From: an uncultured Lachnospiraceae bacterium
GTDB lineage: Bacteria > Bacillota > Clostridia > Lachnospirales > Lachnospiraceae
Direction: 5' to 3'
Length of the DNA: 64,000 nucleotides
NCBI GenBank assembly: GCA_934432595.1
Contig: CAKRYR010000007.1
Location: 45,895 to 109,894 of the forward strand
The notes below the pieces were generated by a model. That model searched no databases and was not told where the DNA came from. It saw nothing but the letters and a program-made list of their open reading frames with translations. How positions within the stretch are numbered: position 1 is the first letter of the stretch; every line of letters starts with the position of its first letter. Both the position numbers and the translations under genes were made by a program. Positions 36,835 to 47,005 of this stretch are shown piece by piece.

Positions 36835-37599
36835 CTATATAAAATTCTTTATATAGCTTCTTCTATGTATCTTACATGGTCCAACTTTTTTTATTGCCTC
36901 TATATGTTCCTTACTTCCATATCCTTTATTTTTCTCAAATCCATATTCAGGATATTCTTTTGCATATTCTACCATCATCCTATCCCTAGTAACCTTTGCC
37001 ACGATACTAGCTGCTGCAATTGAAACACTCTTAGCATCACCTTTAATAATTGGCACCTGAATTATGTTTTCATCCACTCCTGGAATAGTAACTGCATCAT
37101 TAAGTAATACCTGTGGTGGATTCTGTAAATGACTTATAGCTATTCTCATAGCTTTATATGTAGCTTGTAAAATATTAAGTTCATCTATCTCTTCCCATCC
37201 AACAATACCTACTCCAAAGTCAACAGCCTTCTCTACAATAATATCGTATAATTCTTCTCTTTTCTTCTCACTTAATTGCTTTGAATCATTTATATATAGA
37301 ATATCACAATCTTTTAGTAATATTACAACTGCTGCCACAACTGGACCAGCCAAAGGACCTCTGCCAACTTCATCAACGCCACCAACATATTCATAATCTA
37401 TATAATCATTTTCAAATGTCTTCATCATCTGAATTCTTTCTTTTTCTTCTTGAAGCTTAGTGTATTTTTTCTCAAAATTAGATATTAATTTAACCACACC
37501 ACTTCTCTCATCATCTCTATATTCATCCAATTTAACCATAATCTGTTCTATATCAATCTCTTCTAATTCCTTTTTTATCTCACTTATACTTTTAGCCAT
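36835..37599 (-). CDS. rnhB: Ribonuclease HII
   Basis: Cuts RNA in RNA-DNA hybrids and starts removal of single ribonucleotides from DNA. An N-terminal helical extension (about 70 residues) is followed by the type 2 core GVDEVGRGPLAGPVV, DSKQLSEKKRE and SIAAASIVAKVTRDR, ending KIHRRSYIKNF. GGAGG lies 11 bases before the ATG at 37599, giving 254 residues. Part of a run with the ylqH-like and yraN genes. Confidence 0.95.
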   Translation of the reverse strand: MAKSISEIKKELEEIDIEQIMVKLDEYRDDERSGVVKLISNFEKKYTKLQEEKERIQMMKTFENDYIDYEYVGGVDEVGRGPLAGPVVAAVVILLKDCDILYINDSKQLSEKKREELYDIIVEKAVDFGVGIVGWEEIDELNILQATYKAMRIAISHLQNPPQVLLNDAVTIPGVDENIIQVPIIKGDAKSVSIAAASIVAKVTRDRMMVEYAKEYPEYGFEKNKGYGSKEHIEAIKKVGPCKIHRRSYIKNFI

Positions 37600-37652
37600 C
37601 TTGTAATAAACCTCCAACTATTTGCAACAATATTTTATTTACAGTATTCTAT

Positions 37653-37745
37653 TTACTTAACTCTATTTTTAAATAACATTCTTTCGCCAATAACTATTCC
37701 CTTTGAGTCAGTTCCATGTCCAATATCTCTTGTTACAGTTTTCAT
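37653..37745 (-). CDS. Possible 30-residue ORF after proB
   Basis: The frame begins MKTVTRDIGHGTDSKGIVIG and ends KNRVK. It fills the gap between proB and rnhB, starting 18 bases after the proB stop. The ribosome site is only a purine run (AAGAAAGAGATGA). The codon use looks coding-like, but no family is recognised. It may be a small gene or a leftover of a larger one. Confidence 0.3.
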   Translation of the reverse strand: MKTVTRDIGHGTDSKGIVIGERMLFKNRVK

Positions 37746-37763
37746 TCATCTCTTTCTTAATAT

Positions 37764-38645
37764 CTAACATATCTTATCTATATAATCTAAAAGGTCAAAC
37801 TGTTCATCCTTATGTTTTACAAAAAGTGTTCCAACTTTTTTACCCTCAAGTATAGAATTAATAACACTTATTTTCTTGCCATTAGCAATAACCATATCTG
37901 CCCCTGAGGCAGTTGCTATCTTTGCTGCATGGAACTTTGTAACCATTCCACCGGTTCCACAACTACTAGCTGAACCTGATGCCATAGCCTCAATCTTATC
38001 ATCCCATTTATCAACATAGTCTATAAACTTAGCATCCTCATTTTTATTCGGATCGGTAGAATATAAACCATCAATATCCGATAATAAAATAAGTAAATCT
38101 GCGCAAACCAAAGCTGATACTACAGCTGACAATGAATCATTATCACCAAAAGCAAATGAAGTTGAAGAATCATTAATTGGCAACTCAATCTCGCTAGTTG
38201 AAACTGTGTCATTCTCATTTACTATAGGAATAACTTTCATCTTCAATAACTCTTCAAAAGTATTCTTTGCATTCTCTCTAGAAATATCATTTATCATAGT
38301 ATACTTTGTCATAAGAACCTGGGCTGGAATCTGGTTATACTCAGCAAATAACTTCTGATACACCATCATAAGTCTAGCTTGTCCAACAGCAGCACAGGCT
38401 TGTTTCTGAGCTTTGGTAAGCTTCTGGCCTAATAAGCCTAATGCCTTACGTCCAACAGAAATAGCACCAGAAGAAACAATAATAACATCCTTATCCTGAT
38501 TACGAATATCCGCCACAACCCTAACAAGCTTCTCCAGCTTCATCAAATTAAGGCTCCCTGACTCCTCATGAGTAATAGTCGACGTACCAATCTTAATAAC
38601 AATCCTTTCCTTACTCTTCAAACATTTCCTGTAACTATTCATCAT
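37764..38645 (-). CDS. proB: Glutamate 5-kinase (no PUA domain)
   Basis: Phosphorylates glutamate in the first step of proline synthesis. The 293 residues contain only the amino-acid-kinase domain: IVIKIGTSTITHE, VSSGAISVGRKALGL, NENDTVST, FGDNDSLSA, LLSDIDGLYS and GTGGMVTKFHAA. The C-terminal PUA domain of longer ProB proteins is missing, as in many clostridia. proA does not follow. AGGAG precedes two adjacent ATGs, so the start may be 38645 or 38642. Confidence 0.94.
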   Translation of the reverse strand: MMNSYRKCLKSKERIVIKIGTSTITHEESGSLNLMKLEKLVRVVADIRNQDKDVIIVSSGAISVGRKALGLLGQKLTKAQKQACAAVGQARLMMVYQKLFAEYNQIPAQVLMTKYTMINDISRENAKNTFEELLKMKVIPIVNENDTVSTSEIELPINDSSTSFAFGDNDSLSAVVSALVCADLLILLSDIDGLYSTDPNKNEDAKFIDYVDKWDDKIEAMASGSASSCGTGGMVTKFHAAKIATASGADMVIANGKKISVINSILEGKKVGTLFVKHKDEQFDLLDYIDKIC

Positions 38646-38690
38646 CTATTCTCCTATCTATCGTATTCTCATACTCACTTATCAAATCCC

Positions 38691-40277
38691 CTAGAAAACC
38701 CCGAACTCTGAAATGATTGCCTCAAAAACCTTAATGCCATCAATAGCAGCCGATGTAATGCCTCCTGCATAACCAGCACCTTCACCACAAGGATAAATTC
38801 CTTTAAAGTTACTTTGAAAGCTTTCATCTCTAACAATTCTAATAGGCGATGATGTTCTGGTCTCAATACCACTAAGAACAGCATCTTCTCTATCATAATC
38901 TTTTATTTTCTTACTGAATCCATGTATTCCTTCAATTAAAGCCTCACTCACATACTCAGGTAAAATATCTCGAATATTTGCAAATGAATATTCTCCCTTT
39001 ATATTCGGTTCAATCTCCCCAAAGTTTGAACTTACTTTATTATTTTCAAAATCGCCAAATAACTGAACTGGTACTAGACCATTACAAGCCTCATAAGCTT
39101 TCTTTTCCCATTTTTCTTGAAAATGAACTCCTGCTAGTACATCATCCTCTTCGCCAAAATCCTCTGGTGTTACATTTACAATTATAGCACTATTAGCATT
39201 TCTTTCCCCTCTATCATAATTGCTCATTCCATTTACAACTAACTGTCCTGGAACAGAAGATGCATTTACTACGAATCCACCTGGACACATACAGAAAGAA
39301 TATACAGCTCTACCTTTCTCAGTCGTATATGTAAGCTTATATGGTGCTGCTGGAAGCTTATTCTTCTTATCACCATACATAATAGTATTAATCATATCTT
39401 GGTTATGTTCAACACGAACACCTATAGCAAAGGCCTTCTTAGTCATATCAAAGCCTTTATCCTTTATCAGATTAAAGGTATCTCTTGCACTATGACCTAT
39501 AGCCAAAACTAAAACTTCTGTATCTAACCACATGGCATTATCAATCTGAATAGCAGATATCTTACCATCTTCGAGCAAAATATCTGTCATCTTAGTATCA
39601 AATAAAAACTTACCACCAAGACTAATAATCTCTTTTCTCATATTCTTAACTACATTAACTAACTTATCTGTCCCAATATGAGGTTTATTATCATACAAAA
39701 TTTCCCCAGGTGCACCAAACTTAACAAAAGTCTCAAGAACTTCTCGACCACGACCATAATTATCCTTAACTAATGTATTAAGCTTTCCATCTGAAAATGT
39801 TCCTGCCCCACCTTCACCAAACTGAACATTACAATTTCCATTCAAAATGCCCTCATTCCAAAACTTCTCTACGGCTTTAACTCTATTATCTACATCTTGT
39901 CCACGCTCTATAAGAATAGGCTTATACCCTGCCTTAGCAAGCATATACCCACAAAATAACCCTGCAGGGCCTGTTCCAACAACAATAGGTGCCTTCTTTA
40001 ACTTCTTTGTTCCAGTAACACTATAACTATACTTCATCCTATCACTAACTTGAACATCATTATTATGTAACCTACTCATCACTTTCTTCTCATTCTCTAT
40101 ATTAACCTCAACACAATAAACATACTTAACATCGCCCTTTCTCGCATCAATAGACCTCTTAACAACACTAAAATCTATCAACTGCTCCTTACCAATCTTA
40201 AGCTTAGCCAAAATAGCCTTCTCAAGCTCATCTCTACCAGCTTCAATATCTAACTTTATTTGATTAATTCTAACCAT
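38691..40277 (-). CDS. FAD-dependent oxidoreductase of COG2509 type
   Basis: Flavoprotein of unknown substrate, 528 residues. An N-terminal segment of about 85 residues precedes a Rossmann FAD site VVGTGPAGLFCGYMLA. GEGGAGTFSDGKLNT and CMCPGGFVVNASS are characteristic of this uncharacterised family. The C-terminal GEGAGYAGGITSAAIDGI closes the FAD site. GGAG lies six bases before the ATG at 40277. It follows the BaiN-like gene by 150 bases. Confidence 0.85.
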   Translation of the reverse strand: MVRINQIKLDIEAGRDELEKAILAKLKIGKEQLIDFSVVKRSIDARKGDVKYVYCVEVNIENEKKVMSRLHNNDVQVSDRMKYSYSVTGTKKLKKAPIVVGTGPAGLFCGYMLAKAGYKPILIERGQDVDNRVKAVEKFWNEGILNGNCNVQFGEGGAGTFSDGKLNTLVKDNYGRGREVLETFVKFGAPGEILYDNKPHIGTDKLVNVVKNMRKEIISLGGKFLFDTKMTDILLEDGKISAIQIDNAMWLDTEVLVLAIGHSARDTFNLIKDKGFDMTKKAFAIGVRVEHNQDMINTIMYGDKKNKLPAAPYKLTYTTEKGRAVYSFCMCPGGFVVNASSVPGQLVVNGMSNYDRGERNANSAIIVNVTPEDFGEEDDVLAGVHFQEKWEKKAYEACNGLVPVQLFGDFENNKVSSNFGEIEPNIKGEYSFANIRDILPEYVSEALIEGIHGFSKKIKDYDREDAVLSGIETRTSSPIRIVRDESFQSNFKGIYPCGEGAGYAGGITSAAIDGIKVFEAIISEFGVF

Positions 40278-40429
40278 ATCATTCTCCATTTCCTAGCGAA
40301 TATTCACATTCTTTTTTAAACCCCAAAAAATCACTCAAAATACTCTAGCAAATGCTATCTAATTAATTAAAATATAGCATCTATATATAATGCATTTATA
40401 TATTTCAGTAAACAGATTTGAATAAAAAC

Positions 40430-41689
40430 CTAAACATTGTTCCCCGCAATATAGCCAGTGGACCATGCCCACTGGAGATTGTAACCACCACAAGTTCCAT
40501 CTATGTCCATCAATTCGCCAGTTATGTATAAACCTTTTGATATCCTTGACTCCATAGTATGATAATCAATCTCTGATGTACTCACTCCACCTGCAGTAAC
40601 CTGGGCATTATCCCAAGAATTAGTATCAACTATCTCCATGGGTAACTTTTTCATATATCTAATCATAGCCTCTAATCTGCCATTACTCTTCCTATCAATA
40701 TAAGCTGCCAACTTACTATTAATCATACCTATAAGCAACTCATAATTATCTTTATAATAACAATTCTTCTGTCTATTTCTAAGTAAAACTAACAATTCTT
40801 TATCATCTATATCTGGATAAAAATCAAGTTCTATCTTAACCTTCTTTTTCTTACTTAATCCAACTGCTGCATACCTACTTAATTGCATAATCGGTATACC
40901 TGATATACCATAATCAGTAAATACAAACTCTCCATAATTAGTTCGATTTTCTTCACCCTCAATATACATAGTAACTTTTCCTTGGATTCTAACACCTGAT
41001 AAAGATTTGTATTCTTTTCCTTTAGCCTTCAATTGAACAAGGGCTTTATTAAGCGCAACTATACTATGCCCCAAACTTTCAGCTATTGCATATCCACTAC
41101 CATTGCTTCCAAGCTTTGGTGAAGCCATTCCCCCTGTTGCTAGAATAACCTTTGAACAAATATGTTTATTCTTGTCTGTAACTACTGTATATTCTACATT
41201 TTCTTCAATCTTTATATCATTTTTATTTTTATCATAGTATCCCTTATTCATTCTAATATTCTTATTTTTTCCCATACTGCCATTTCTGATAATTTTTTCT
41301 ACATTTTCCTCAAGTAAAATCTTCACTCCAAGATTATTCAGTTCCATCAGCATAACTTCTACAATAGAACTAGCTTGCTCAGAATAAGGGTATATATAAC
41401 CATCTTTATTCTTAGCAAGTATGCCTAATTCTTCAAAAAAATCAATTGTATTTTTATATGAAAATTTACCTAAGACCTGACTAACAATGTCAACATTTTC
41501 CCCTCTATAACTATCATAATCGTATTGAGTATTAGTATAATTACATTTTCCATTGCCAGTTGCATATATTTTCTTTCCTGCCTTAGCCATTCTATCTATA
41601 ATCAAAACTTTTTTCCCACGTCTAGCTGCACATATTCCTGCCATTAAGCCTGATGCGCCTGCTCCAACTATTATTACATCATTTTTCAC
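40430..41689 (-). CDS. BaiN/HI0933-family flavoprotein
   Basis: FAD-dependent oxidoreductase of the HI0933/YhiN/BaiN family. Some members reduce bile-acid intermediates, but most have no known substrate. Motifs are VGAGASGLMAGICAARRG, GNGKCNYTN, ATGGMASPKLGSNGSGY and the final GTCGGYNLQWAWSTGYIAG. The GTG at 41689 has GAGG six bases upstream and is preferred over the ATG at 41701. Bile-acid activity should not be assumed. Confidence 0.88.
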   Translation of the reverse strand: MKNDVIIVGAGASGLMAGICAARRGKKVLIIDRMAKAGKKIYATGNGKCNYTNTQYDYDSYRGENVDIVSQVLGKFSYKNTIDFFEELGILAKNKDGYIYPYSEQASSIVEVMLMELNNLGVKILLEENVEKIIRNGSMGKNKNIRMNKGYYDKNKNDIKIEENVEYTVVTDKNKHICSKVILATGGMASPKLGSNGSGYAIAESLGHSIVALNKALVQLKAKGKEYKSLSGVRIQGKVTMYIEGEENRTNYGEFVFTDYGISGIPIMQLSRYAAVGLSKKKKVKIELDFYPDIDDKELLVLLRNRQKNCYYKDNYELLIGMINSKLAAYIDRKSNGRLEAMIRYMKKLPMEIVDTNSWDNAQVTAGGVSTSEIDYHTMESRISKGLYITGELMDIDGTCGGYNLQWAWSTGYIAGNNV

Positions 41690-41704
41690 ATGTATCCTCA
41701 TTTC

Positions 41705-42403
41705 TTAACTAGAATAACCTTCTAGAATAGACAATAATTTTTCCTTATTATCTACACATATTCCAGCCTCTAGATTTTTCTTCTCTGTATCAGGTAAACT
41801 ATCTGTCTTAATACCTGTATTCTCATATAGTGTCTTCTTATCACCATAATAAACCTTTATATATCCATCTCTATCCATTATATAATACTTAACTGATGAC
41901 TCATCGTATATCTTTTCTATTACTATTTCGTCACTTGAAAATTCTAAAACATTTATAGTTTGTAGTCCTTTTTCCACTTCTTCAACAGGAATATTTTGCA
42001 TATAATTATCATAATACTTATCTATCTGTTGCCTTGTAAGTCCCACGAAATATTCCGGAACTTTACTGCTTTTCTCTGTTCTTTTATTATTAAATAAATC
42101 AACTACAATTACTTTACAATTAGTTGTATCCAAAACCTTTATATTATTTGCACTTGCATCTACTGCATTTATTGAAATATCCTCTGAATTAGATACTAAA
42201 TTATTATCAGACACATTATTACCATTAACTTTATTATTATCTTTTTGTTTAATATCTTTACTATACACATCTTGTTCAATTTGTCTCAAATATTTCATAT
42301 AACCAATAGAATAAAAACCTATGGCAATCAATGACACCAGACTTACCATAATAACTAATGGATAATTAAATTTCCTCCTATTTTTTCTATCTTTTTTACT
42401 CAT
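41705..42403 (-). CDS. BofC C-terminal-domain-like membrane protein
   Basis: A 232-residue protein with a basic N-terminus, one membrane span (about 15-37), an Asn/Asp-rich linker and an extracytoplasmic domain. The end, YYIMDRDGYIKVYYGDKK, resembles the BofC C-terminal domain, which in Bacillus regulates sporulation proteolysis between mother cell and forespore. The resemblance is moderate. AGGAG lies 10 bases before the ATG at 42403. Nearby spore genes (spoVB, yqfC, yqfD) support a sporulation role. Confidence 0.6.
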   Translation of the reverse strand: MSKKDRKNRRKFNYPLVIMVSLVSLIAIGFYSIGYMKYLRQIEQDVYSKDIKQKDNNKVNGNNVSDNNLVSNSEDISINAVDASANNIKVLDTTNCKVIVVDLFNNKRTEKSSKVPEYFVGLTRQQIDKYYDNYMQNIPVEEVEKGLQTINVLEFSSDEIVIEKIYDESSVKYYIMDRDGYIKVYYGDKKTLYENTGIKTDSLPDTEKKNLEAGICVDNKEKLLSILEGYSS

Positions 42404-42489
42404 ATACACATCACTCCTTTTATTAAGTATTACCATAATAAAAGAAGTTATGCATTTATTAAGTATAAAGAGTCGCTTGCAACTACTTC

Positions 42490-44157
42490 TTATTTCATTA
42501 AATGTAACTTACAAAATATTCTATATATCGTGTTTCCCTTTGGCATACGCATTAACTCATCCTTAGTAATTCCTTTAAATGCAACTAATGAGATAGCATA
42601 AACTATAACTGCCACTAATATAGCTACTAATGTAGCAATAATATTTACTGTATAACTAGAATGTAATACTTGTGCCATTCCATATTTCATTCCAAATGCT
42701 ACACTGAAGGCTACAACTCCCATTACTATTGATGCTATTGTAGGGATTACAAATGTAGTCCTTATCTCTTGCTTATATTGTAACTTCTTTGCAATTGAAC
42801 GCCAGTTTAATATGCATACTCCCAATGCAAACACAACATTACCTATAGCCAATGAATATATTCCTAAACCATCTTTTAAAACTAAACCTGGTTTTAACAA
42901 TAATACTATAACACCTAAATGAATAACAAATGATATAGCTGAATGAATCAAAGGCAAACTCATATGATTCATTGCTTGTAAAATTGCATTACTTATTGTT
43001 GATAAAGCGTAAAATGCTACAGCAAAAGCACCTATTCTTAACATAATACTTGACATACCTGTTGATTGTCCTTTAAATAATAATTCAAAAATATTTGGTG
43101 CCAACGCTATAAAACCAAATGTAGCTGGTATAGCAATAAGCATATTAAATCTAATTGCAACATCTATCTTGCTTTTCATTCCTTCAACATTTCCTTTAAC
43201 TTTTTCTGACACAATTACTGGAACTATTGAATTACCAAGTGCTGTAGCTATTGCCACAGGAATATTAACTAAAAGAACATATTTAGCATATATTCCAAGA
43301 TGTATATTTCTTGTTTTTTCATTAGCAACATATAACCAATTAAATAAAATTCTGTCAACAACTGCATTTAAATTATAAATAGTCTGACTAAGAATAATAG
43401 GAACTACAGTAGCCAATATTAATTTAAATATATCTTTATATAAATCAACCTTTTCATGTGTATCGCTATTAATCTTTTCTTTTCTGGATTTATTTGATTT
43501 GATAAATATAATAATTAAAACAATTAATCCCACAACAGCTCCAGAAGTCGTTCCTAATGTACCTCCTGCTGCACCATATGCTGAAACATTTACCTTCTTA
43601 CTATACATATTCATAAAAGTCATAGTTGCAACTACACTTACTATAGCATTTACTATCTGTTCTAATATCTGTGACACAGATGTTGGAATCATAGTACTAT
43701 TTCCTTGAAAATATCCTCTTAGTGTTCCCATTACTGCACACAAAAAAATAGTAGGTGAAAGTACTTTAAGTGGTAATGCACTATTAGGTGATTTCAATAA
43801 ATTAGTCGCAAAAAAATCTGCTCCAAAGAAAATAACTAGTGCTGTAATTAATCCAGTTGTTATAGCAAATGTCATCGCCCCTGTAAGTACTCTTCTTGCA
43901 TTCTTATGTTCATTATTAGCAACTTTGGCTGCAACTAACTTTGATACAGCTAAAGGCATACCATAAGATGATACTATTAATGCTATATTATATATAGAAT
44001 ATGCCGAATCATAATAACCTAATCCTTCTTCTCCAAAACTATTTGTCATCGGCATTCTATACAACAATCCAATTAATCTACATATCAGACCTGCAACAGC
44101 AAGGATACTTCCTTGTACTAAAAAATTTGTCATCTTCTTTTTCTGTGTATTACTCAT
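42490..44157 (-). CDS. SpoVB/MurJ-type polysaccharide flippase
   Basis: Integral membrane protein of the MOP flippase superfamily, 555 residues with about 14 hydrophobic segments. It begins FLVQGSILAVAGLICRLIGLLYR, cut here for length, and contains GEEGLGYYDSAYSIY and GTLRGYFQGNSTMIPTSVSQ. These match SpoVB-like lipid-linked-sugar flippases used for spore cortex or envelope polymer. It lies upstream of the BofC-like gene. The exact substrate cannot be read. Confidence 0.85.
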   Translation of the reverse strand: MSNTQKKKMTNFLVQGSILAVAGLICRLIGLLYRMPMTNSFGEEGLGYYDSAYSIYNIALIVSSYGMPLAVSKLVAAKVANNEHKNARRVLTGAMTFAITTGLITALVIFFGADFFATNLLKSPNSALPLKVLSPTIFLCAVMGTLRGYFQGNSTMIPTSVSQILEQIVNAIVSVVATMTFMNMYSKKVNVSAYGAAGGTLGTTSGAVVGLIVLIIIFIKSNKSRKEKINSDTHEKVDLYKDIFKLILATVVPIILSQTIYNLNAVVDRILFNWLYVANEKTRNIHLGIYAKYVLLVNIPVAIATALGNSIVPVIVSEKVKGNVEGMKSKIDVAIRFNMLIAIPATFGFIALAPNIFELLFKGQSTGMSSIMLRIGAFAVAFYALSTISNAILQAMNHMSLPLIHSAISFVIHLGVIVLLLKPGLVLKDGLGIYSLAIGNVVFALGVCILNWRSIAKKLQYKQEIRTTFVIPTIASIVMGVVAFSVAFGMKYGMAQVLHSSYTVNIIATLVAILVAVIVYAISLVAFKGITKDELMRMPKGNTIYRIFCKLHLMK

Positions 44158-44252
44158 CTTTAATATCTTCCTCTTTCAATTAGTCTTATGTTCATCCTTA
44201 ATTTAACACTATTCCAAAATAGCACTTTCCCCTATTTATATATTCTTAAAAA

Positions 44253-45455
44253 TTAATAAATACTTGTTTTCTCTTTTTTATCAATTGGAACCAATGCAAT
44301 ATAAGTTATACCTGGATTTATCTGAAGTAATTTACCATCTTCAAGATATTGCATAGTAAGTCTTCCTTCATTTCTCTTCCATCTGATGCTCTTATATTCT
44401 CCTGCTGATATATATACTCCTTCGCCATTAGAGTCATATATATCCATAGCCTGTCTATCATGACTATCATATGCCCACTGTTTAACATACTGAATTATAA
44501 TATTAGTAAAACTTAGTTGTTTTCCTGTGTTTTTATCAACATGAGCCGTATCAAATTGATACCTATAATATAATTTATCCGAATTATTATATGTAAAATA
44601 TGGTTTTGCATATCCAGATAATTCTAACGCTACTTTGCTTTTTGCATTTCTATCACCCTTTATACTTTGAACTTCATCGTTAAATGTAAAATGATTATCT
44701 GTCTTACCTTTATAATCTGTATGAGTAGCATTAGAAGCTATAAGCTTATCTATTCTTTCCTTTGAAGTAAATGCATTATGAGGTGCTCTAATTGAATTAT
44801 CACGATACATTATAGCGCTACCTTTCCCTGTATTGCCATCAAAATCAGTAAGTCCTAATGAAGCTATCTTATTCTTAGCGTCTGTAGAACCTCCCACATG
44901 AATATATATTGCATCATATTCCTTTGCAATACTTACATAATATGGTCTTGCACTTCTAAGAGAACCAATTCTATTAGAAGTAACATTTTGGCTTATTCCC
45001 ATAAGTCTAGTAATTCCACCTTCAACTACCGCTTCATACAGAATATCCATCTCTGAAGTACCACTCTGCGGTGATGCTTCCTTTATATTATTAAACATTA
45101 TTGCCACTGGTCTATTATTAACTACATTTTCATCCATCCATAATCCTGTAAATAAAGATTTTGCCATGCCTTCATGAGGATCAGCTGTAGGTTCTGAATC
45201 AGTAGGTATCTTTACATCCTGTACCTTCTTATAATCCTCCATTATATTTTCTTCTTTATCTTTATTTATACCTAGAAATGCAATAAATATCGCAACCATT
45301 GCAAAAATACTAAGTATTAATGTAGATATTACCTTAAATAAACGTAACTTTCTTCTATTTCTCTTATATTCTAACTCTTCATCGTAAAAATAATCCTCAT
45401 TAAAACCTTCATTATAATCCCCTTTATACTCATCATAGTTGTTATAATCTTTCAT
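44253..45455 (-). CDS. DUF3048 (YerB-like) anchored protein
   Basis: A 400-residue extracytoplasmic protein with an acidic, Tyr/Asp-rich N-terminal tail, a membrane span (about 40-64) and a DUF3048 domain. The markers are NRPVAIMFNNIKEASPQSG, RIGSLRSARPYY and VSIAKEYDAIYIHVGGS. YerB of Bacillus is the best-known relative, and its function is unclear. AGGAGG lies five bases before the ATG at 45455. Unlike YerB it is held by a span and not a lipobox. Confidence 0.85.
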   Translation of the reverse strand: MKDYNNYDEYKGDYNEGFNEDYFYDEELEYKRNRRKLRLFKVISTLILSIFAMVAIFIAFLGINKDKEENIMEDYKKVQDVKIPTDSEPTADPHEGMAKSLFTGLWMDENVVNNRPVAIMFNNIKEASPQSGTSEMDILYEAVVEGGITRLMGISQNVTSNRIGSLRSARPYYVSIAKEYDAIYIHVGGSTDAKNKIASLGLTDFDGNTGKGSAIMYRDNSIRAPHNAFTSKERIDKLIASNATHTDYKGKTDNHFTFNDEVQSIKGDRNAKSKVALELSGYAKPYFTYNNSDKLYYRYQFDTAHVDKNTGKQLSFTNIIIQYVKQWAYDSHDRQAMDIYDSNGEGVYISAGEYKSIRWKRNEGRLTMQYLEDGKLLQINPGITYIALVPIDKKEKTSIY

Positions 45456-45488
45456 CATAACCTCCTTTTCTAAGTATAAATCCGAACA

Positions 45489-45998
45489 CTAGTCTCTTGT
45501 AATATTCATTTTCTCTAGAATCTTCTTCTGTGTTACTTCCATAATGTCGCCATCTTTCTCCATATGGTCAAATCCAAATAAATGTAACATACTATGTATT
45601 ACTAAAAAAGACATTTCCCTAAGTTCTGAATGTCCATATTCTTTAGCTTGTTCTCTAACCTTGTCCACAGATAAAACAATATCTCCTAATACCAAATCGC
45701 CTGTATCTTGATTAAATAATTCAACTAAATCTTCATTTATATATTCAAAATCAGCTGGTCCATCATATAAAATCATTGGAAATGATAAAACATCCGTTGG
45801 TCTATCTATATCTCTTGTCTCTCTATTAATTACATGAATTGCTTCATTAGTTGTTAGAAGTACATTAACTTCTATATCAAATGGGCAATCACAATACTTA
45901 TGAGTTTCTAATATTGCATTGGTAATTGCCTCTTTATAATCAAAATCAAATTTATCATCTACTTCTACTACATCATCTAAATCAATATTAATTGTCAT
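45489..45998 (-). CDS. ybeY: Endoribonuclease YbeY
   Basis: Zinc-dependent RNase for 16S rRNA maturation and ribosome quality control. The 169 residues contain RDIDRPTDVLSFPM, LGDIVLSVD and the metal motif HSMLHLFGFDH, with three histidines. Its start overlaps the end of phoH by four bases, the standard phoH-ybeY pair. Confidence 0.95.
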   Translation of the reverse strand: MTINIDLDDVVEVDDKFDFDYKEAITNAILETHKYCDCPFDIEVNVLLTTNEAIHVINRETRDIDRPTDVLSFPMILYDGPADFEYINEDLVELFNQDTGDLVLGDIVLSVDKVREQAKEYGHSELREMSFLVIHSMLHLFGFDHMEKDGDIMEVTQKKILEKMNITRD

Positions 45999-47005
45999 AC
46001 GTATCTCCTTTTTTCATGTCGTTCTTTTTTCATCTGACGTTTTTTCTCTTCTTTTAAGTCATAATCATCATATGCCTTAACAATTCTTTGTACCAATGGA
46101 TGTCTAACAACGTCTTTATTAGTAAGATATGAGAATCCTATTCCCTCTACCTTTTTTAATATCTTAAGTGCATTTTCAAGTCCAGAAGAAGCTGTAATTG
46201 GTAAATCTTTCTGCGTTAAATCTCCTGTTACAACTACTTTAGAACCAAATCCAACTCTAGTTAGGAACATTTTCATCTGAGCAGGAGTAGTGTTCTGTGC
46301 CTCATCCAATATAATAAAAGAATTATCCAAGGTTCTTCCCCTCATATAAGCTAAAGGTGCAACCTCTATCAATCCTTTCTCTGAATTCTTAACGAAAGAT
46401 TCTGGCCCCATAATCTGATTTAATGCATCATATAAAGGTCTTAAATATGGATCTACTTTACTTTGCAAATCTCCAGGTAAAAACCCTAACTTTTCTCCTG
46501 CTTCAATAGCAGGTCTAGTCAAAATAATCCTATTAACCTCATCCTTCTTAAAAGCTGTAATAGCCATAGCCATTGCAAGATATGTCTTACCTGTTCCTGC
46601 TGGACCAACTCCAAAAGTAATCATATTATTACGTATATTATCAACATATTCCTTCTGTCCTTTTGTCTTTGGCTTTACTGGTTTACCATTTATAGTATTA
46701 CATATTAAGTCATTATCTAACTTAATTATCTCTTCTTCCTCGTCATCATATACTAATGAAATAGCATAAGTAATATTATGCTCTGTTATCTCATTTCCTC
46801 TTCTAATTAATTCCGCTATATTCATAATAACTTTATAAGCTTTATCAACATGACCACTATCACCTACAAGCTTTATCTTGCCATCTCTATTTATTATGGT
46901 AACTTCCAATGCCCTCTCAATTATCTTCGCAAACGAATCTAATTGTCCAAACATTTCTCTTTCAATTGAGGAATCTATATCAACATACTTCTCAGCTATT
47001 CCCAT
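45995..47005 (-). CDS. phoH: PhoH-like ATPase
   Basis: Cytoplasmic ATPase of the PhoH family, with an N-terminal KH-like region and a P-loop GPAGTGKTYLAM. TRPAIEAGEKLGFLPGD, FIILDEAQNTTPAQMK and VTGDLTQ follow. AGGAG lies nine bases before the ATG at 47005, inside the end of yqfD, so the two overlap by 14 bases. Members associate with YbeY in RNA metabolism. Confidence 0.95.
   Translation of the reverse strand: MGIAEKYVDIDSSIEREMFGQLDSFAKIIERALEVTIINRDGKIKLVGDSGHVDKAYKVIMNIAELIRRGNEITEHNITYAISLVYDDEEEEIIKLDNDLICNTINGKPVKPKTKGQKEYVDNIRNNMITFGVGPAGTGKTYLAMAMAITAFKKDEVNRIILTRPAIEAGEKLGFLPGDLQSKVDPYLRPLYDALNQIMGPESFVKNSEKGLIEVAPLAYMRGRTLDNSFIILDEAQNTTPAQMKMFLTRVGFGSKVVVTGDLTQKDLPITASSGLENALKILKKVEGIGFSYLTNKDVVRHPLVQRIVKAYDDYDLKEEKKRQMKKERHEKRRYV

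Noticed and set aside
40352..40380. ATGCTAT/ATAGCAT repeat between the two flavoprotein genes
   Set aside because: The arms are only seven bases in very AT-rich DNA, with no T-run, so a terminator or operator is not supported.
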